64,000 nucleotides of DNA from Pseudophaeomoniella oleicola. Lineage: Eukaryota; Ascomycota; Eurotiomycetes; Phaeomoniellales; Phaeomoniellaceae. The DNA lies in NCBI GenBank assembly GCA_003868215.1, contig QWDQ01000060.1, positions 1 through 64,000 on the forward strand. The letters are read 5' to 3'. Shown one piece after another: positions 35,635-45,656 of this stretch; position 1 is the first letter of the stretch; every line of letters begins with the position of its first letter. A model generated the notes under the pieces. That model made no database searches. It was not told where the DNA came from and was given only the letters and a program-made list of their open reading frames with translations. A program made the position numbers and the translations under genes.

Positions 35635-36076
35635 GGCTGTGTATGATTTGGCCGCGGAAGCGGCTAGAACGAGGTCTGCAACTGGATCGTGATAAAAGAA
35701 GGGACGGAAATCGATTTTCCCGAGATTAATAGTATGGAAAGTTGAGTCGAAAGTTCGCAACTTTTTGTTTCTTTTTATCGAATCGAAGAAGGCGAAAAGG
35801 GAAGAGCTGAGGAGGGAAAGGAAAGGAAAGATGTTGGACGTCACAGGGTTTCGGGTCGTGGGGATGGGGAACGGAGATAGAGCAGAGTGAGTACGTTAGA
35901 GTTGAGCAGTAATTATCAGACGAGGCGAGATGAGATGAGATTGAGATGAGTTGATTTGACTGGATTTGACTTGACTTGATGCCGCGCTGTTTTCGGTGTC
36001 TCGGGAACTCTGATCAAATGCCAAGGCACAAGGCCGCTGGATCTTGGACGTTCATAACTTCATCCAACTTATTACT

Positions 36077-36374
36077 TACTTCATCTACAACTTCATTTAC
36101 AACCTCATCCATAACTTCATCCATAACTTCATCCATAACTTCATCCATAACTTCATCCATAACTTCATCCATAACTTCATCCNNNNNNNNNNNNNNNNNN
36201 NNNNNNNNNNNNNNNNNNNNNNNNNNNNNNNNNNNNNNNNNNNNNNNNNNNNNNNNNNNNNNNNNNNNNNNNNNNNNNNCTTCATCCATAACTTCATCCA
36301 TAACTTCATCCATAACTTCATCCATAACTTCATCCATAACTTCATCCATAACTTCATCTACAACCTCATCCATT
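36077..36374. repeat. 12-base tandem array (ACTTCATCCATA)n with internal assembly gap
   Basis: Perfect units fill both sides of a 97-base run of N (36183-36279). The outermost units on both ends are diverged (CTACA, TTTACA, ACCTCATCC). Because the unit length is a multiple of three, several frames on both strands stay open through it; these are not evidence of a gene. True copy number is unknown because the gap falls inside the array. Confidence 0.95.
36183..36279. other. Assembly gap (97 N)
   Basis: A run of N inside the 12-base tandem array, most likely a repeat collapse or an estimated gap size. Confidence 0.99.
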
Positions 36375-36834
36375 GCCAATCCACTACTTACTTCCTATAA
36401 AATGATATCTGTACCAGTCTGATAACTTCTGATGAACTTGATAAATTGCATGCAGCTTGACTCGGATGACTGGTCAGGTGATGTTCCTCTCATGATCATG
36501 ACCGTATCATCCGCTACTAAAGTGTCCAAAATATATAGCATGGCATCCTTCAGCGGCACAGCACACAAGCACAGGTAGAGTAGTATCATAGACTATGGTC
36601 ATACGTGTAGAATCTCCCTCATTTTCTTGAATGAATTGGATTATTTTGGTTTCTATCTGGCTATCAGACCCAAGAGTTGTGGTCTCTGATGTGTCACTTA
36701 ACTCCGTAAGCGGTGACAGTCTCGTGCATGTTCCAAACCGGTCGCTTGATCTGGTCATGGAATGCTGCATGTCTCAGTCTCACATGGTTCTTTCAACTAC
36801 ACGTCCTTCGTAGATTTGAGATCGTCACCCAGTC

Positions 36835-38271
36835 TTACGATGGATAGAACTCTCTCGCCGCAAATCTCATCTCCGTCGTACCGACATCAAACACAGCCAA
36901 AACGTTCTTCAAGAAGACATCGCCCAGGATGAATGGACCATCCTCGAGCGATCCACCGTCCTGTATTCCACTGAGGCACATGTCACTACCGTCACCAGAA
37001 GGAGCAACCATGTCGAACGGATTGGTATGGTACGTTGCACCACCGATATGGACGTCGAATGTTGGTGCTGTTGCATTACAGTACACGAGCCAGTTTCCTT
37101 CGTCGGAAAAGCCAGGAGGAGAGAAAAGAGCGTTGACGGCAGCAGCGGTGTCGGTGGGAACGTAGTTCAGCGTGGTCCCAGAATCGACGATAAATTCGAC
37201 GCCAGCATCAACAAGAGTGACGTTGGATACCTTGGACGTTGGCTGGAACGTTGGCTTGACAGTCGTCTTTGAGCGGCCAGCATGTGGATGTCTCGGACCG
37301 TCATGATGTCTGGTTTCATTCCTGGAGTGGCTGGAAAAGGACAGCCCGTCGATGGTGATGGTGTAGTAAAAGTAATGTGACCCGTTCAGGAAAGACAGCG
37401 TGTTCATGTCGATCGGAGTACTCGCAAAGGGGGCCGTGAAACCACCCGGAAGGTCGGTGGGTAGTCCGCCAATGGCCATCAAGCCACCGTTCCCAGATTG
37501 CGATTCGTCTCGGGAAAGAGCCATAGAGAAAAAAGGGGCTGTATCATTACGGTCGAACATAGACGTGAGAACGGGCGGGTATAAGGCTACATTGGATATC
37601 GAGTCGGCCGAGGCATTGGTACCGTAGTATGCGGATGTGAGATCTGGGTACGCCAAACCAATGAGGCCAGAAGTAATGCCATCGCCGTCCCAACCGGCCA
37701 AGTAAGCAACCGCGATTTGCTGACGTGGGACTGTTATGCCAGCCAGCGTCACAGTCTCGTAAGCCATATAGCCATTCAAATACTCTCCGTCTGCATATGA
37801 GATGTTGAAGTTCTCATTGTCGATGTATCTGAGCGTCCCTGAAGGCGAATATGGGGTCCCGAAATCACAAGCAGCTTCTGATAGTGTAGAATTGTCTGTC
37901 GGATCGACGCAAGTGAACCCGGTTTCGACGACCCAGGTGTCACTGGACCCAGTGTCGATGATCGCTTCGAAGGTCTGATTGCCCAACGTGATGGCGGAAA
38001 TGAAGACCTCGCCGAGCTCAGCCTCCAGCAGTGATACTTGGCCGACCTTGGCACGATGGAGATTGAGAGCGGCCGACGACATGGAAGTGCCTTTGGCACG
38101 TTTGAGAGACAGCACACTGTCGGTCCTTGCATCTGACTCGACGGTGGTAGCAGCTCTGGTCGAGATCCGTCTATGCGCTAACGAATGCTTGGTAAATGTC
38201 AAGTCAGCGTCGGTGGCAGCAGCAGCAACCAATCCGACAAAGGAGATCAACTGGAAGATGGTGGAACGCAT
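36835..38271 (-). CDS. Secreted pepsin-like aspartic protease
   Basis: An A1-family aspartic endopeptidase entering the secretory pathway. A single exon from 38271 gives 478 residues. Residues 1 to about 19 form a signal peptide, followed by a propeptide of about 70 residues with a Lys-Arg pair (LSLKRAKG). The two catalytic aspartates lie in DTGSSDTWV (Asp106) and DSGTTLNYVP (near residue 366). Several N-glycosylation sites (NQT, NDT, NGS, NAS) suggest secretion. A His/Arg-rich loop (HSRNETRHHDGPRHPHAGRS) is inserted before the second catalytic half. No GPI-type hydrophobic tail is present, so it is probably soluble. An in-frame ATG at 38346 would add 25 residues including an Ile/Val run encoded by a GAC/GAT repeat; I prefer the inner start because it begins a proper signal peptide. 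Confidence 0.9.
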   Translation of the reverse strand: MRSTIFQLISFVGLVAAAATDADLTFTKHSLAHRRISTRAATTVESDARTDSVLSLKRAKGTSMSSAALNLHRAKVGQVSLLEAELGEVFISAITLGNQTFEAIIDTGSSDTWVVETGFTCVDPTDNSTLSEAACDFGTPYSPSGTLRYIDNENFNISYADGEYLNGYMAYETVTLAGITVPRQQIAVAYLAGWDGDGITSGLIGLAYPDLTSAYYGTNASADSISNVALYPPVLTSMFDRNDTAPFFSMALSRDESQSGNGGLMAIGGLPTDLPGGFTAPFASTPIDMNTLSFLNGSHYFYYTITIDGLSFSSHSRNETRHHDGPRHPHAGRSKTTVKPTFQPTSKVSNVTLVDAGVEFIVDSGTTLNYVPTDTAAAVNALFSPPGFSDEGNWLVYCNATAPTFDVHIGGATYHTNPFDMVAPSGDGSDMCLSGIQDGGSLEDGPFILGDVFLKNVLAVFDVGTTEMRFAAREFYPS

Positions 38272-39156
38272 GATGACGACGACGACGACGACGATGATAA
38301 TGATGATTGCTGTTCCAGTTACGACAAGGTCATCACACACGCACAATGAACGAACGGAGACCTATCTCATGAAGCGAAAGAAGGAAGACTCAAGGTCACA
38401 CACAACACAGGTACCATACAGCAAACAAGAGACAACAAGAATCAGAAACCCAGCAAAAACTGGAGGGAGGGAGGGGGGAAAGCACGAGATGTATAAGAAG
38501 CATACAACCGGACATCTAATCTCAAGAGATTATTATTAACTTAGCACCTTGTGTCACCGACTCAATAGTTCCCAAGGTAGGTAAGTTACCTACGTTAGCA
38601 AACCCCCCAATTCCCGATCCCGACAATTATTCTCTTTCTTTTCTTCATCCGATTGCCCTGAGACCCCGACGAGCCTGTTAGATTTTTGACCAGGCGAGCG
38701 AGCAGCGAGCAGGCGAGCAGGGTACAGGCATTAAACCAATATGCACGTAACCGACTTGTACCTACCGAGGGGTCTGTAGATCATCACGGAACCAGTTACC
38801 TACAGAGATAAGCCCACCTCCCCTATTTTTGTTAATTCTTGTTGTTTCCGAGAAGGCAAAGAAAAGAAAAATAACTAATATGAATGGGGAACCAAAATAA
38901 ACATGGACCTGCAGATTGGCACTGCTTTGCTTGCATCGAGCTTGCATAAGTACGGTAATTATCTTTGAAGTAATCACCTCAGATATTAATTACAGGAGAA
39001 AGTAAAGAAAACAAGTGCGAAAAAGGACCTGCAGGAGCTGGATTAATTTCTCCGAGGATATATAAACATCTGAAGTATTAAAGAAGGTACAGGTACAGGG
39101 ACAGGTACAGGTATCTCAGGTGTCTTTAGGTAGATGTAACTTGCTGACGATAACCT

Positions 39157-39172
39157 ACCTAGGTACCTAGGT
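39157..39172. repeat. Perfect palindrome ACCTAGGTACCTAGGT
   Basis: Sixteen-base perfect palindrome that extends to 18 bases with the flanking T and A (39156-39173). Belongs to the ACCT/AGGT family of short intergenic repeats seen also near 10146, 16722, 19438 and 30511. Confidence 0.8.
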
Positions 39173-39453
39173 AATTATATTATCATCACTCACTTAGGTA
39201 CCTTACTCTTATTATCGGTAAAGATCCATTCATACTGTAATTACTCTACTCCGTACAAAGCCTTGATTATCATCAGACTCTCACTCACTCAGTTATAATA
39301 CATGACAAATGCCTGCCTAGTTGTATTCCCGTCTGAAGAGTATCGCAAGCAAGGAGAAAAGCAAATGGCAACAGAATATCTCAATATAAATCAATCATTA
39401 ATCCTCATTGGCTCCTTGAATAAGCTTGTCGCCTCACATGTGCGTGCGCCGTT

Positions 39454-39465
39454 TACTACGTAGTA
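39454..39465. repeat. Intergenic palindrome TACTACGTAGTA, copy 4
   Basis: Exact copy; extends to TTACTACGTAGTAA (39453-39466), like the copy at 18138. Confidence 0.85.
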
Positions 39466-39641
39466 AGCGGTCAACAAAAAAGGTCCATCAGATCCTTTCC
39501 ATGTTCATGTTCGTGCATGCTTATGCTTATGCTTGTGCCTTGTGCATGTGCTGCTGCCATGTCACAGAATGTCTCAGCGCCAACCTCTTTCCTCTTTCCT
39601 CTTTCCTCTTTCCTCTTTGCTCTTCCATCTTCCCTCTTCCC

Positions 39642-42600
39642 TCACCCCAGAATTCCAAAGCCGCTGCAGACCCACCCGATTGTTCGACCGACCCAGAATA
39701 TCCACTCGAAACATCCCAGGACTACCCCCAAAACCCGTCCGGTCATGATGACGAGAGCCGTCAGAATAAACACATTGACCGTAGCCTTGAACACTTCTCT
39801 TGCCATATTGACCATCGCCTGGGCCCCGGGGCCCCTTGCGCGTTTCCCGTTCCGTGACCGCTGATGATGATAATACCACCACCAGTTCCAGACCAGAGAT
39901 GCCGTGTACAGAACTTGCTGTACCATCTCCACAAGCTTCAAAACCAACGTCTTCCCAAATGTAAGCAGATGAGGGTTCGCATCGATATAGTCCAAAACCG
40001 TGGAGAAGGGTCCGCTGAGTGCTTCTATCGCAGAATCGATGGAGACGTTGGTCATGTCGAAGGTGGAGCGGAGAGAGATATTCGAGATTGCCGACGATCC
40101 AGACACAGTCCGCTGACCCTTGGTCGCTGAATTGCTGGGCTGGAGACCCGTGGACGTCTTCCGGGCCTTCGACCACAGCGCTGCAAAGACAGCACTGCCA
40201 GCTGGTATGAGTGGGACTGAACCTCGCTGCATTGCATCATCATCCCATGACAATGGCGTTTCCAATTCCGCCACCAAGACTTCTTGTTGCTGTGCTTGCG
40301 TTTGTAGAGGCACGCGCCTGTCCGCCTTGTGGGTGGGTGGTACAGCCCCAGGACGTCGGAGTCTGATCGACTTGTGCAGGGCTGCCTTGAGTGCGATCCC
40401 TAGTCCGCCGAAGCTACCCTGGTCTTCTCGATTCGCGGTTCTTTCTGCGAGAATGCTCCCTTCTCGGGAGGATGGGCCAGGACTATCATGACCTAAACAG
40501 CCACCGTGACATCCCCTCGCACAACAGTCTGGGCAACAGCGATCGTGATGGAGGAAGTCAGGGTCAACGGTCGACAAGTCGGCCTCGACAATGGGACTTG
40601 GTGCAAGGCTAGCTGATCCACCACCACTTACTCCTTGCAGCGGAAATCCCATTCCTCTTTCGAGCCTTTCCGCTTCCTTTCCGTGCATGCGGGTAGGGCC
40701 GTCTGTAGCCATGTTGACGTGTTCGACGTCTCGACCGTGAGTCTGGTTGAGCAGACATTGACAGATTGCTGGACCACGAGGCTGGATATTCATCTGATGA
40801 TGCAGGCACTGCGGTTTTCGATTGACTATAGGGGTAGTCTTGCGTTCGGGACTGGCGCTCGTGATTGTGATGTTGGGTCTTGGAGGACATAGGTCGGCTG
40901 TAGATTCTTTGTCCATATTGCTCTGGGGTTCGTTGACGTGGTTGCACTGTACACTGTGCGCTTCGTTGCTGGCGGCCTTTTCTCTTGTCTCTTGATGGGA
41001 CCCCATTTGAGGAACAGCTACGGCTCCTTCTGCTCTGACCGGCGGTCCGGGCCTTGATAACCCTCGAGGTCGCTGACGTGGATTAGACGAGTCCTGATCC
41101 ATCGCCCTTTCCGTGGCCTGCTTGTCTGGAATCTCTGTCGTAGTGTGTGTGGATGTGGGTTTGGTGGTGTGTGATGTGTTGTACTGGTATTGATCTCCAC
41201 CGCTGGGCCTGCGGCCATCGATGTTTCTCGTCTCCATGCGCATCCGCATGTCCTTCACCATCCCAGCCTGCGGCGCTGGAAATACACCGCGGTGGCGCGA
41301 ATCGGTCGCCTGAAGGACTACGAAAGGACTGCGGCTGTTGGGCGGATGTGCTGTATTGTTGCTGCTGAGCCTTGGTCTCATATGGGGACCGTGTGGTACT
41401 GCTGTCCACGATCTCGAGTTTGGTATGCCGTTTCCTACTCCGAGCGGACCCTTCCGGAAGGGAAGACTTCGATTTTCGTACGTGTTGCTCATCAGAGGTC
41501 TCGGCGGCGGCCCAACTCGGCCTACATCGGAGTGACGAGGGTGGGATGGGATACCGTTCGTTGGCGGACCTGGTCCAGGATTTCTCGGTCTTCCTGCTGC
41601 GTTCAGAATGTTGGCTGGCACATCCTCGATCCAATCGCCCTTCTTCAGACCCAAAAAAGGCTTTTGCTGCTGCTTTCTTTGGTCGCCATTCACCAAGTTC
41701 TCTCCAGGCCGTGGTGGAAGGGGAGGTATATCAGCACCCACGTCATCCGGGTGCTCATAGACTTTATCATAACTTGGTGCAGAGGAGGATCTCATTGTAT
41801 GAGAGAATGGCGTAGGCCTTGTGATAACGGTCTCTGTACTCGGCTCGCGTCTTGCTCCTTCAGTAGCTAGAACAGCTGTGGTTTTCACGGGGCTCCCAAT
41901 GGGCTTTCGAGCTACAACATTGTCGGAAGGAATGGTTTGCACCTTCTGTAGCTGTATTTTTCCTCTAATCGGTGCTCCGTCAGGCGTTAGAGGCATCGCT
42001 CCCGGCATTTGGGCAAGACCTGCAGGCGTCTCGGGCTCGGTCCCTCCGTACATCAAGTCCTTTTGGTGCATGACATGCTTAATGGTCCACTGCGGAGGAC
42101 TTTCACTTGAAGATTTACTGTCCATTGAGTGGCCCCCGTGGCCTCGGACCGGAACAAATTTTGGGGGAGATACTTTGGGTTGAGGATGTTGACTGCGTCT
42201 GTCAAGTGAATCTATCAATTCTGGAGGAGGTGTAGGAAGTGGTGTTGGCTCGTCAAGGCCAAGGCTTATCCATGAGTCTCCCTTCATTCGCCATTTCGAA
42301 GGGGGTGCTAGGCCTCGTTGTTGTAATATCTCTGCCTCGTTTGACAGACCAGTGCTCCATCCAGGTGTTATCACGCCAGTACGAGGATTCGCTCCGCGAG
42401 CCATGAGGTAGTCATCTTCGCTGATAGTACGCATCCTGAGGCCTGAATGAGTACAGGATTCCGCGTAGCCGTCAATTTCGTGGCGAGCTATTAGGATAGG
42501 TAACTCCGCGGGTGACGTCTTCTCTGGGTGCCTCAGTAGAACGTCTTCGAGCGCTTTGTATCTGAGGACCCTATGCAGCTCTGTTGCTCTGGTTTCTTGG

Positions 42601-42944
42601 AGAGGCTTCGACTTATGAGTTTTCGGAATCCCAACCTCAACGTAGGGACATATATCGTCGTCTGCTAACTGATCCAGGGCCGCAGTGACAACCAATTTCT
42701 TTGCATATTGTTGCGATGACTGTTCGTCTGGATGCCAAAACCCGCTTGGTTCTCGCAATGAGCGACCGACGGAAGAAGGATTCGTTGGCTCGTAACAGTC
42801 CAAATAAGATCTGGAAGACGAACAGTCTTGACAACGACGACATTGTTTAGCTGATGTGGCATGCGGAGGCATTTGAATTGATTGTTTCACTCGTTCCATT
42901 GACTGATAGTTGCTAGGATATAAATGTAAAGAATGCGGGGACAT
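39642..42944 (-). CDS. Uncharacterised large protein with cysteine cluster and C-terminal membrane segments
   Basis: I do not recognise a named family. A single open frame gives 1,100 residues from the ATG at 42944; it stays open upstream to 43067, so the start is uncertain (other ATGs at 42959, 43028 and 43067). The N-terminus has a Cys motif CRRCQDC. A more ordered region covers about residues 60-230 (LHRVLRYKALEDVLLRHPEK, ISEDDYLMARGANPRTG). Most of the middle is disordered, Pro- and Ser-rich, with PTPLPTPPPEL near residue 235. A second cysteine cluster, CCPDCCARGCHGGC, lies near residue 800. The last 120 residues hold two strongly hydrophobic segments (VLYTASLVWNWWWYY; VNVFILTALVIMTGRVLGVVLG), so it is probably anchored in a membrane by its tail. 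It follows NUR1 on the same strand with a short gap, which hints at, but does not show, a related role. Confidence 0.75.
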   Translation of the reverse strand: MSPHSLHLYPSNYQSMERVKQSIQMPPHATSAKQCRRCQDCSSSRSYLDCYEPTNPSSVGRSLREPSGFWHPDEQSSQQYAKKLVVTAALDQLADDDICPYVEVGIPKTHKSKPLQETRATELHRVLRYKALEDVLLRHPEKTSPAELPILIARHEIDGYAESCTHSGLRMRTISEDDYLMARGANPRTGVITPGWSTGLSNEAEILQQRGLAPPSKWRMKGDSWISLGLDEPTPLPTPPPELIDSLDRRSQHPQPKVSPPKFVPVRGHGGHSMDSKSSSESPPQWTIKHVMHQKDLMYGGTEPETPAGLAQMPGAMPLTPDGAPIRGKIQLQKVQTIPSDNVVARKPIGSPVKTTAVLATEGARREPSTETVITRPTPFSHTMRSSSAPSYDKVYEHPDDVGADIPPLPPRPGENLVNGDQRKQQQKPFLGLKKGDWIEDVPANILNAAGRPRNPGPGPPTNGIPSHPRHSDVGRVGPPPRPLMSNTYENRSLPFRKGPLGVGNGIPNSRSWTAVPHGPHMRPRLSSNNTAHPPNSRSPFVVLQATDSRHRGVFPAPQAGMVKDMRMRMETRNIDGRRPSGGDQYQYNTSHTTKPTSTHTTTEIPDKQATERAMDQDSSNPRQRPRGLSRPGPPVRAEGAVAVPQMGSHQETREKAASNEAHSVQCNHVNEPQSNMDKESTADLCPPRPNITITSASPERKTTPIVNRKPQCLHHQMNIQPRGPAICQCLLNQTHGRDVEHVNMATDGPTRMHGKEAERLERGMGFPLQGVSGGGSASLAPSPIVEADLSTVDPDFLHHDRCCPDCCARGCHGGCLGHDSPGPSSREGSILAERTANREDQGSFGGLGIALKAALHKSIRLRRPGAVPPTHKADRRVPLQTQAQQQEVLVAELETPLSWDDDAMQRGSVPLIPAGSAVFAALWSKARKTSTGLQPSNSATKGQRTVSGSSAISNISLRSTFDMTNVSIDSAIEALSGPFSTVLDYIDANPHLLTFGKTLVLKLVEMVQQVLYTASLVWNWWWYYHHQRSRNGKRARGPGAQAMVNMAREVFKATVNVFILTALVIMTGRVLGVVLGCFEWIFWVGRTIGWVCSGFGILG

Positions 42945-43205
42945 GGTAAGTGCTCGCATGAGGAATGTGAATACAGGTAACCCCCGCTGAATGCCAAACG
43001 AAAACGTTGGCCTTTTGAGATCTAACATGGTATGCATAGAGGCAAGAGCGACCAGGCAGACAAACATTAGACACCCAGTCGCTCAAGTTGACGTTGATTT
43101 CATTAAATCGTTGCTGAATCAGGGATATCTTATAAGTGCCAACCAAGGCAGACCAAGAACTTGGGGAATCATATTGAGCCGAAAAAGAACACAAGAACAA
43201 CGCTG

Positions 43206-44630
43206 CTAGAAGCGACCACTATCTCGCCTGGCTGCATCGAGATGTCCCCAACGTTGCGCCGCCGCTAAAGTGCTAATATTGCTCGGAGTGGTCCCTGCGG
43301 GTACACTACCCCGTTTGAGAGGACTGGACGGTCTCTTCTCCGGGCTACGCTCCCTCGCATAGCCATTCGAATACGATCCTCTTCCGTCAAAATTGGTAGA
43401 TGCGCTCTTGCGAAGAGGCGATTGTGCATGACTATATATGCCAAGACTTCCCCCATCCCCTCTTATAGGACCAACACTTTGGCGAAACTGCGGCTGACGC
43501 ATAGCGGTCGAAGGCCGTATGGGAGAAGTCAGGTCTCGGACTGCACTAGGCGTAGCTAGAGCATGGCTGGATGGTACAATATTTGGTACAGATGACATCC
43601 GCCGCGAAGGAGTTTGCTGTGGTTCCGTAGCCTCCGGATCAGTAGCTTTGTTGTAATTTGGATTTGGATTGGGGTGAAACCCTCTGTTGATAACGAACAT
43701 CGGCCGGTAGGTTTTCACAACGTTGTACTTTTCATCTCTAGTCGAGTTGTAGGAAGCCTGTTCTGTAAACTGCGTGCCCACATCGCGGTACAAAGGCTGA
43801 GTTCGAGGATGTACATACTTCGTGTCGTACTCGTGAAGGACCTCCTTGTGAATGAAAGATGCGTCTTTTGTCTGTCGGGAGAAGCTTGACTGCAGTATGG
43901 AAAGTTGAAATGAAAGCAGAAGTGCAACTAGCATTGCGGTAATAACCGTCGTGCTCGGCCGTGGATCTGTCGTGGCCGTAGGAAGAAAAAGCCAATAGAT
44001 TAAAACATGTCCCGGACTGAAGAGGCAAAACAACTGCAAACAAACTGGCAGCGGATCCCAAACTGCTATTTCCCAAACATCCTTGCTGGAATCTGGATGA
44101 ACCCGAGATTGAATATTGTCTGCCCCTAGTACACTCGACAAGAACCTCAATGGTGAAGAGGAGATAGGCGAAGAATCGATGCGGACTCGGTTGGCAGAAG
44201 GAGTGCTTGGGACGGCATCAACAGAAACTTCAAACAGTCTGTAATGTCGTCTGCGCCAAAAGGTGTATGCTGCATTCAGTATCGAAAACAGAGTGAGCAA
44301 TAAAACAACAAATGAAGCCTACGACAGCGTAGAGTCAGTGAATGGGCACCTCTAAGCGTTGGATTGCCCTACCAGCCATGTCAAAAGCCCTGTTCCGCTC
44401 GTGTCATCCCCGAACACATCATCGTAAGCCTTAGACTTGCCGCGCGAATTCGCCCTTGCGACTAGGAAAATGAGGTTGAGAATAATGCCTGTCGGTAAAG
44501 CCCATTGCTTTTCGAATTGTTCTAGCCAAGTTGTGTCCAGTTCCTCCGAAATCCAGAGAAGAAAGTCATACGGATCAAGCTTCGACTTGATGCGCTCCAA
44601 GAGCGGTTGGCGACGCACGAGTCGGGGCAT
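43206..44630 (-). CDS. NUR1: Nuclear rim protein Nur1 (Mug154 family)
   Basis: Nur1 is an inner nuclear membrane protein that, with Heh1/Lem2, tethers and silences rDNA and heterochromatin at the nuclear periphery. Two exons, 44630-44373 and 44318-43206, give 456 residues. The N-terminus MPRLVRRQPLLERIKSKLDPYDFLLWISEE is typical of the family (residues 1-30, given here only as MPRLVRRQPL and PYDFLLWISEE). Four hydrophobic segments are visible, near residues 44-60, 80-105, 163-186 and 195-215. The C-terminal half is a basic, Ser/Pro-rich nucleoplasmic tail with conserved short blocks such as AAAQRWGHLDAARR at the end. The 54-base intron has a GTAGGG donor. It is divergent from VMA7. Confidence 0.85.
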
Positions 44631-45062
44631 TGTGGTGGCTTTAGAATGTTGTCGGGGTTGTAGAAGCAGAGAATGCGTACAGCATCCTGTAACGCATCCA
44701 ATATAAGACAACAATTCCAAGTTCCCTTTGTCGTGCCCCTGACCAACTTCAAATGGCCGGTCTCGTAGTATTTATTGTCTATTGTCGAAGTAAACAAAGA
44801 GTGCACTTGAACTGACTACAATGTTACCTCTTTAGATGTGGGGAAGATGGAGACGATTACAATACTGTACTACGTATTATTTGAGCTTTCGAACGTTCAT
44901 CTTGCAAGGGTCCTGGTGATTCGAGATCTTGGTGCGCATGATCCAATCACGATAGCTGACCACCAACCTCACTGGAAAAGGCAATGATATAATCACTACA
45001 ACAGTCTTCTCTAAGCGCTGTTATATAGGCACTCACACTTTTTTGTCTTGTGAGCCCTCAAG
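44631..45062. promoter_or_regulatory. Shared NUR1/VMA7 divergent promoter region
   Basis: The two genes start 432 bases apart and point away from each other. A CCAAT sequence lies at 44942-44946 and a near copy of the recurring palindrome (TACTACGTATTA, about 44868-44879) is present. No further site is claimed. Confidence 0.55.
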
Positions 45063-45656
45063 ATGGCGGCACCAGCATCAGCTTACAAGGTACGTCATTC
45101 CAATCGCACGATTGATTCATGAGTGCAAGCGACTAATAAGCTTAGGACCGCCAATTCCTGGCCGTGATAGGAGATGAAGAGTATGTGCATTGAAATCCCT
45201 GTTGAGGAGCTCATCCTTGCTTGCTTCAAGTGGCGGTCGTCGGTTTCGCTAGACTGCGATTAGAATCCATCCTTCTCACCTTGGTCCCTCAATCCAAGTG
45301 AAACCCCTCTCTTGCATTACATACTGACAACTCATACCCCCAGTTCCGTAACAGGCCTTCTCCTCGCCGGCCTCGGTCATGTCACCCCACCACCAGACTC
45401 AACACGCAACTTCCTCGTCGTCTCGTCGGCTACCCCCACCTCCGAAATCGAGCGAGCCTTCACGTCCTTCACCAAGGACAGAAAGGACATTGGGATCGTC
45501 TTAATCAACCAGCATATCGCGGAGAAGATAAGGAACAGCGTGGACACGTTTACAGAGGCTTTTCCGGCCGTGCTAGAGATTCCGAGTAAAGATCATCCAT
45601 ATGATCCAGAGAAGGATAGTGTGTTGAGGAGGGTTAGGAGGTTGTTTGGGGAGTGA
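45063..45656 (+). CDS. VMA7: Vacuolar H+-ATPase subunit F
   Basis: Subunit F sits in the central rotor stalk of the V-ATPase V1 sector and is needed for coupling and assembly. Three exons, 45063-45089, 45146-45180 and 45344-45656, give 124 residues, the normal size. Exons 1 and 2 are 27 and 35 bases and encode MAAPASAYK and [11 protein letters not shown]. Family motifs are [34 protein letters not shown] and [20 protein letters not shown]. The 163-base second intron is long for this window. The reading frame is preserved at both junctions. Confidence 0.95.

Larger units (their letters stand above)
35635..36834. other. SEC4 promoter, tandem array and 3' flank of the protease gene
   Basis: The part next to 35634 is the SEC4 5' UTR and promoter. 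A second pentanucleotide-like run lies at 35950-35980. The 12-base array with its assembly gap fills 36077-36374. No gene is supported. Confidence 0.6.
38272..39641. other. Promoter of the protease gene and intergenic repeats
   Basis: It begins with a GAC/GAT trinucleotide run (about 38272-38303) just before the protease start. Further on it has a CAGGTA hexamer run near 39091-39112, the palindrome ACCTAGGTACCTAGGT (39157-39172) and an exact TACTACGTAGTA (39454-39465). No gene is supported. Confidence 0.55.

Noticed and set aside
36097-36380. Open frames through the 12-base array on both strands
   Set aside because: An array with unit length divisible by three keeps frames open automatically, and N bases fill a third of it.
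39574-40176. 200-codon minus-strand frame antiparallel in phase to the large unknown gene
   Set aside because: Same-strand shadow of the 1,100-residue frame, with poorer composition and no start evidence.
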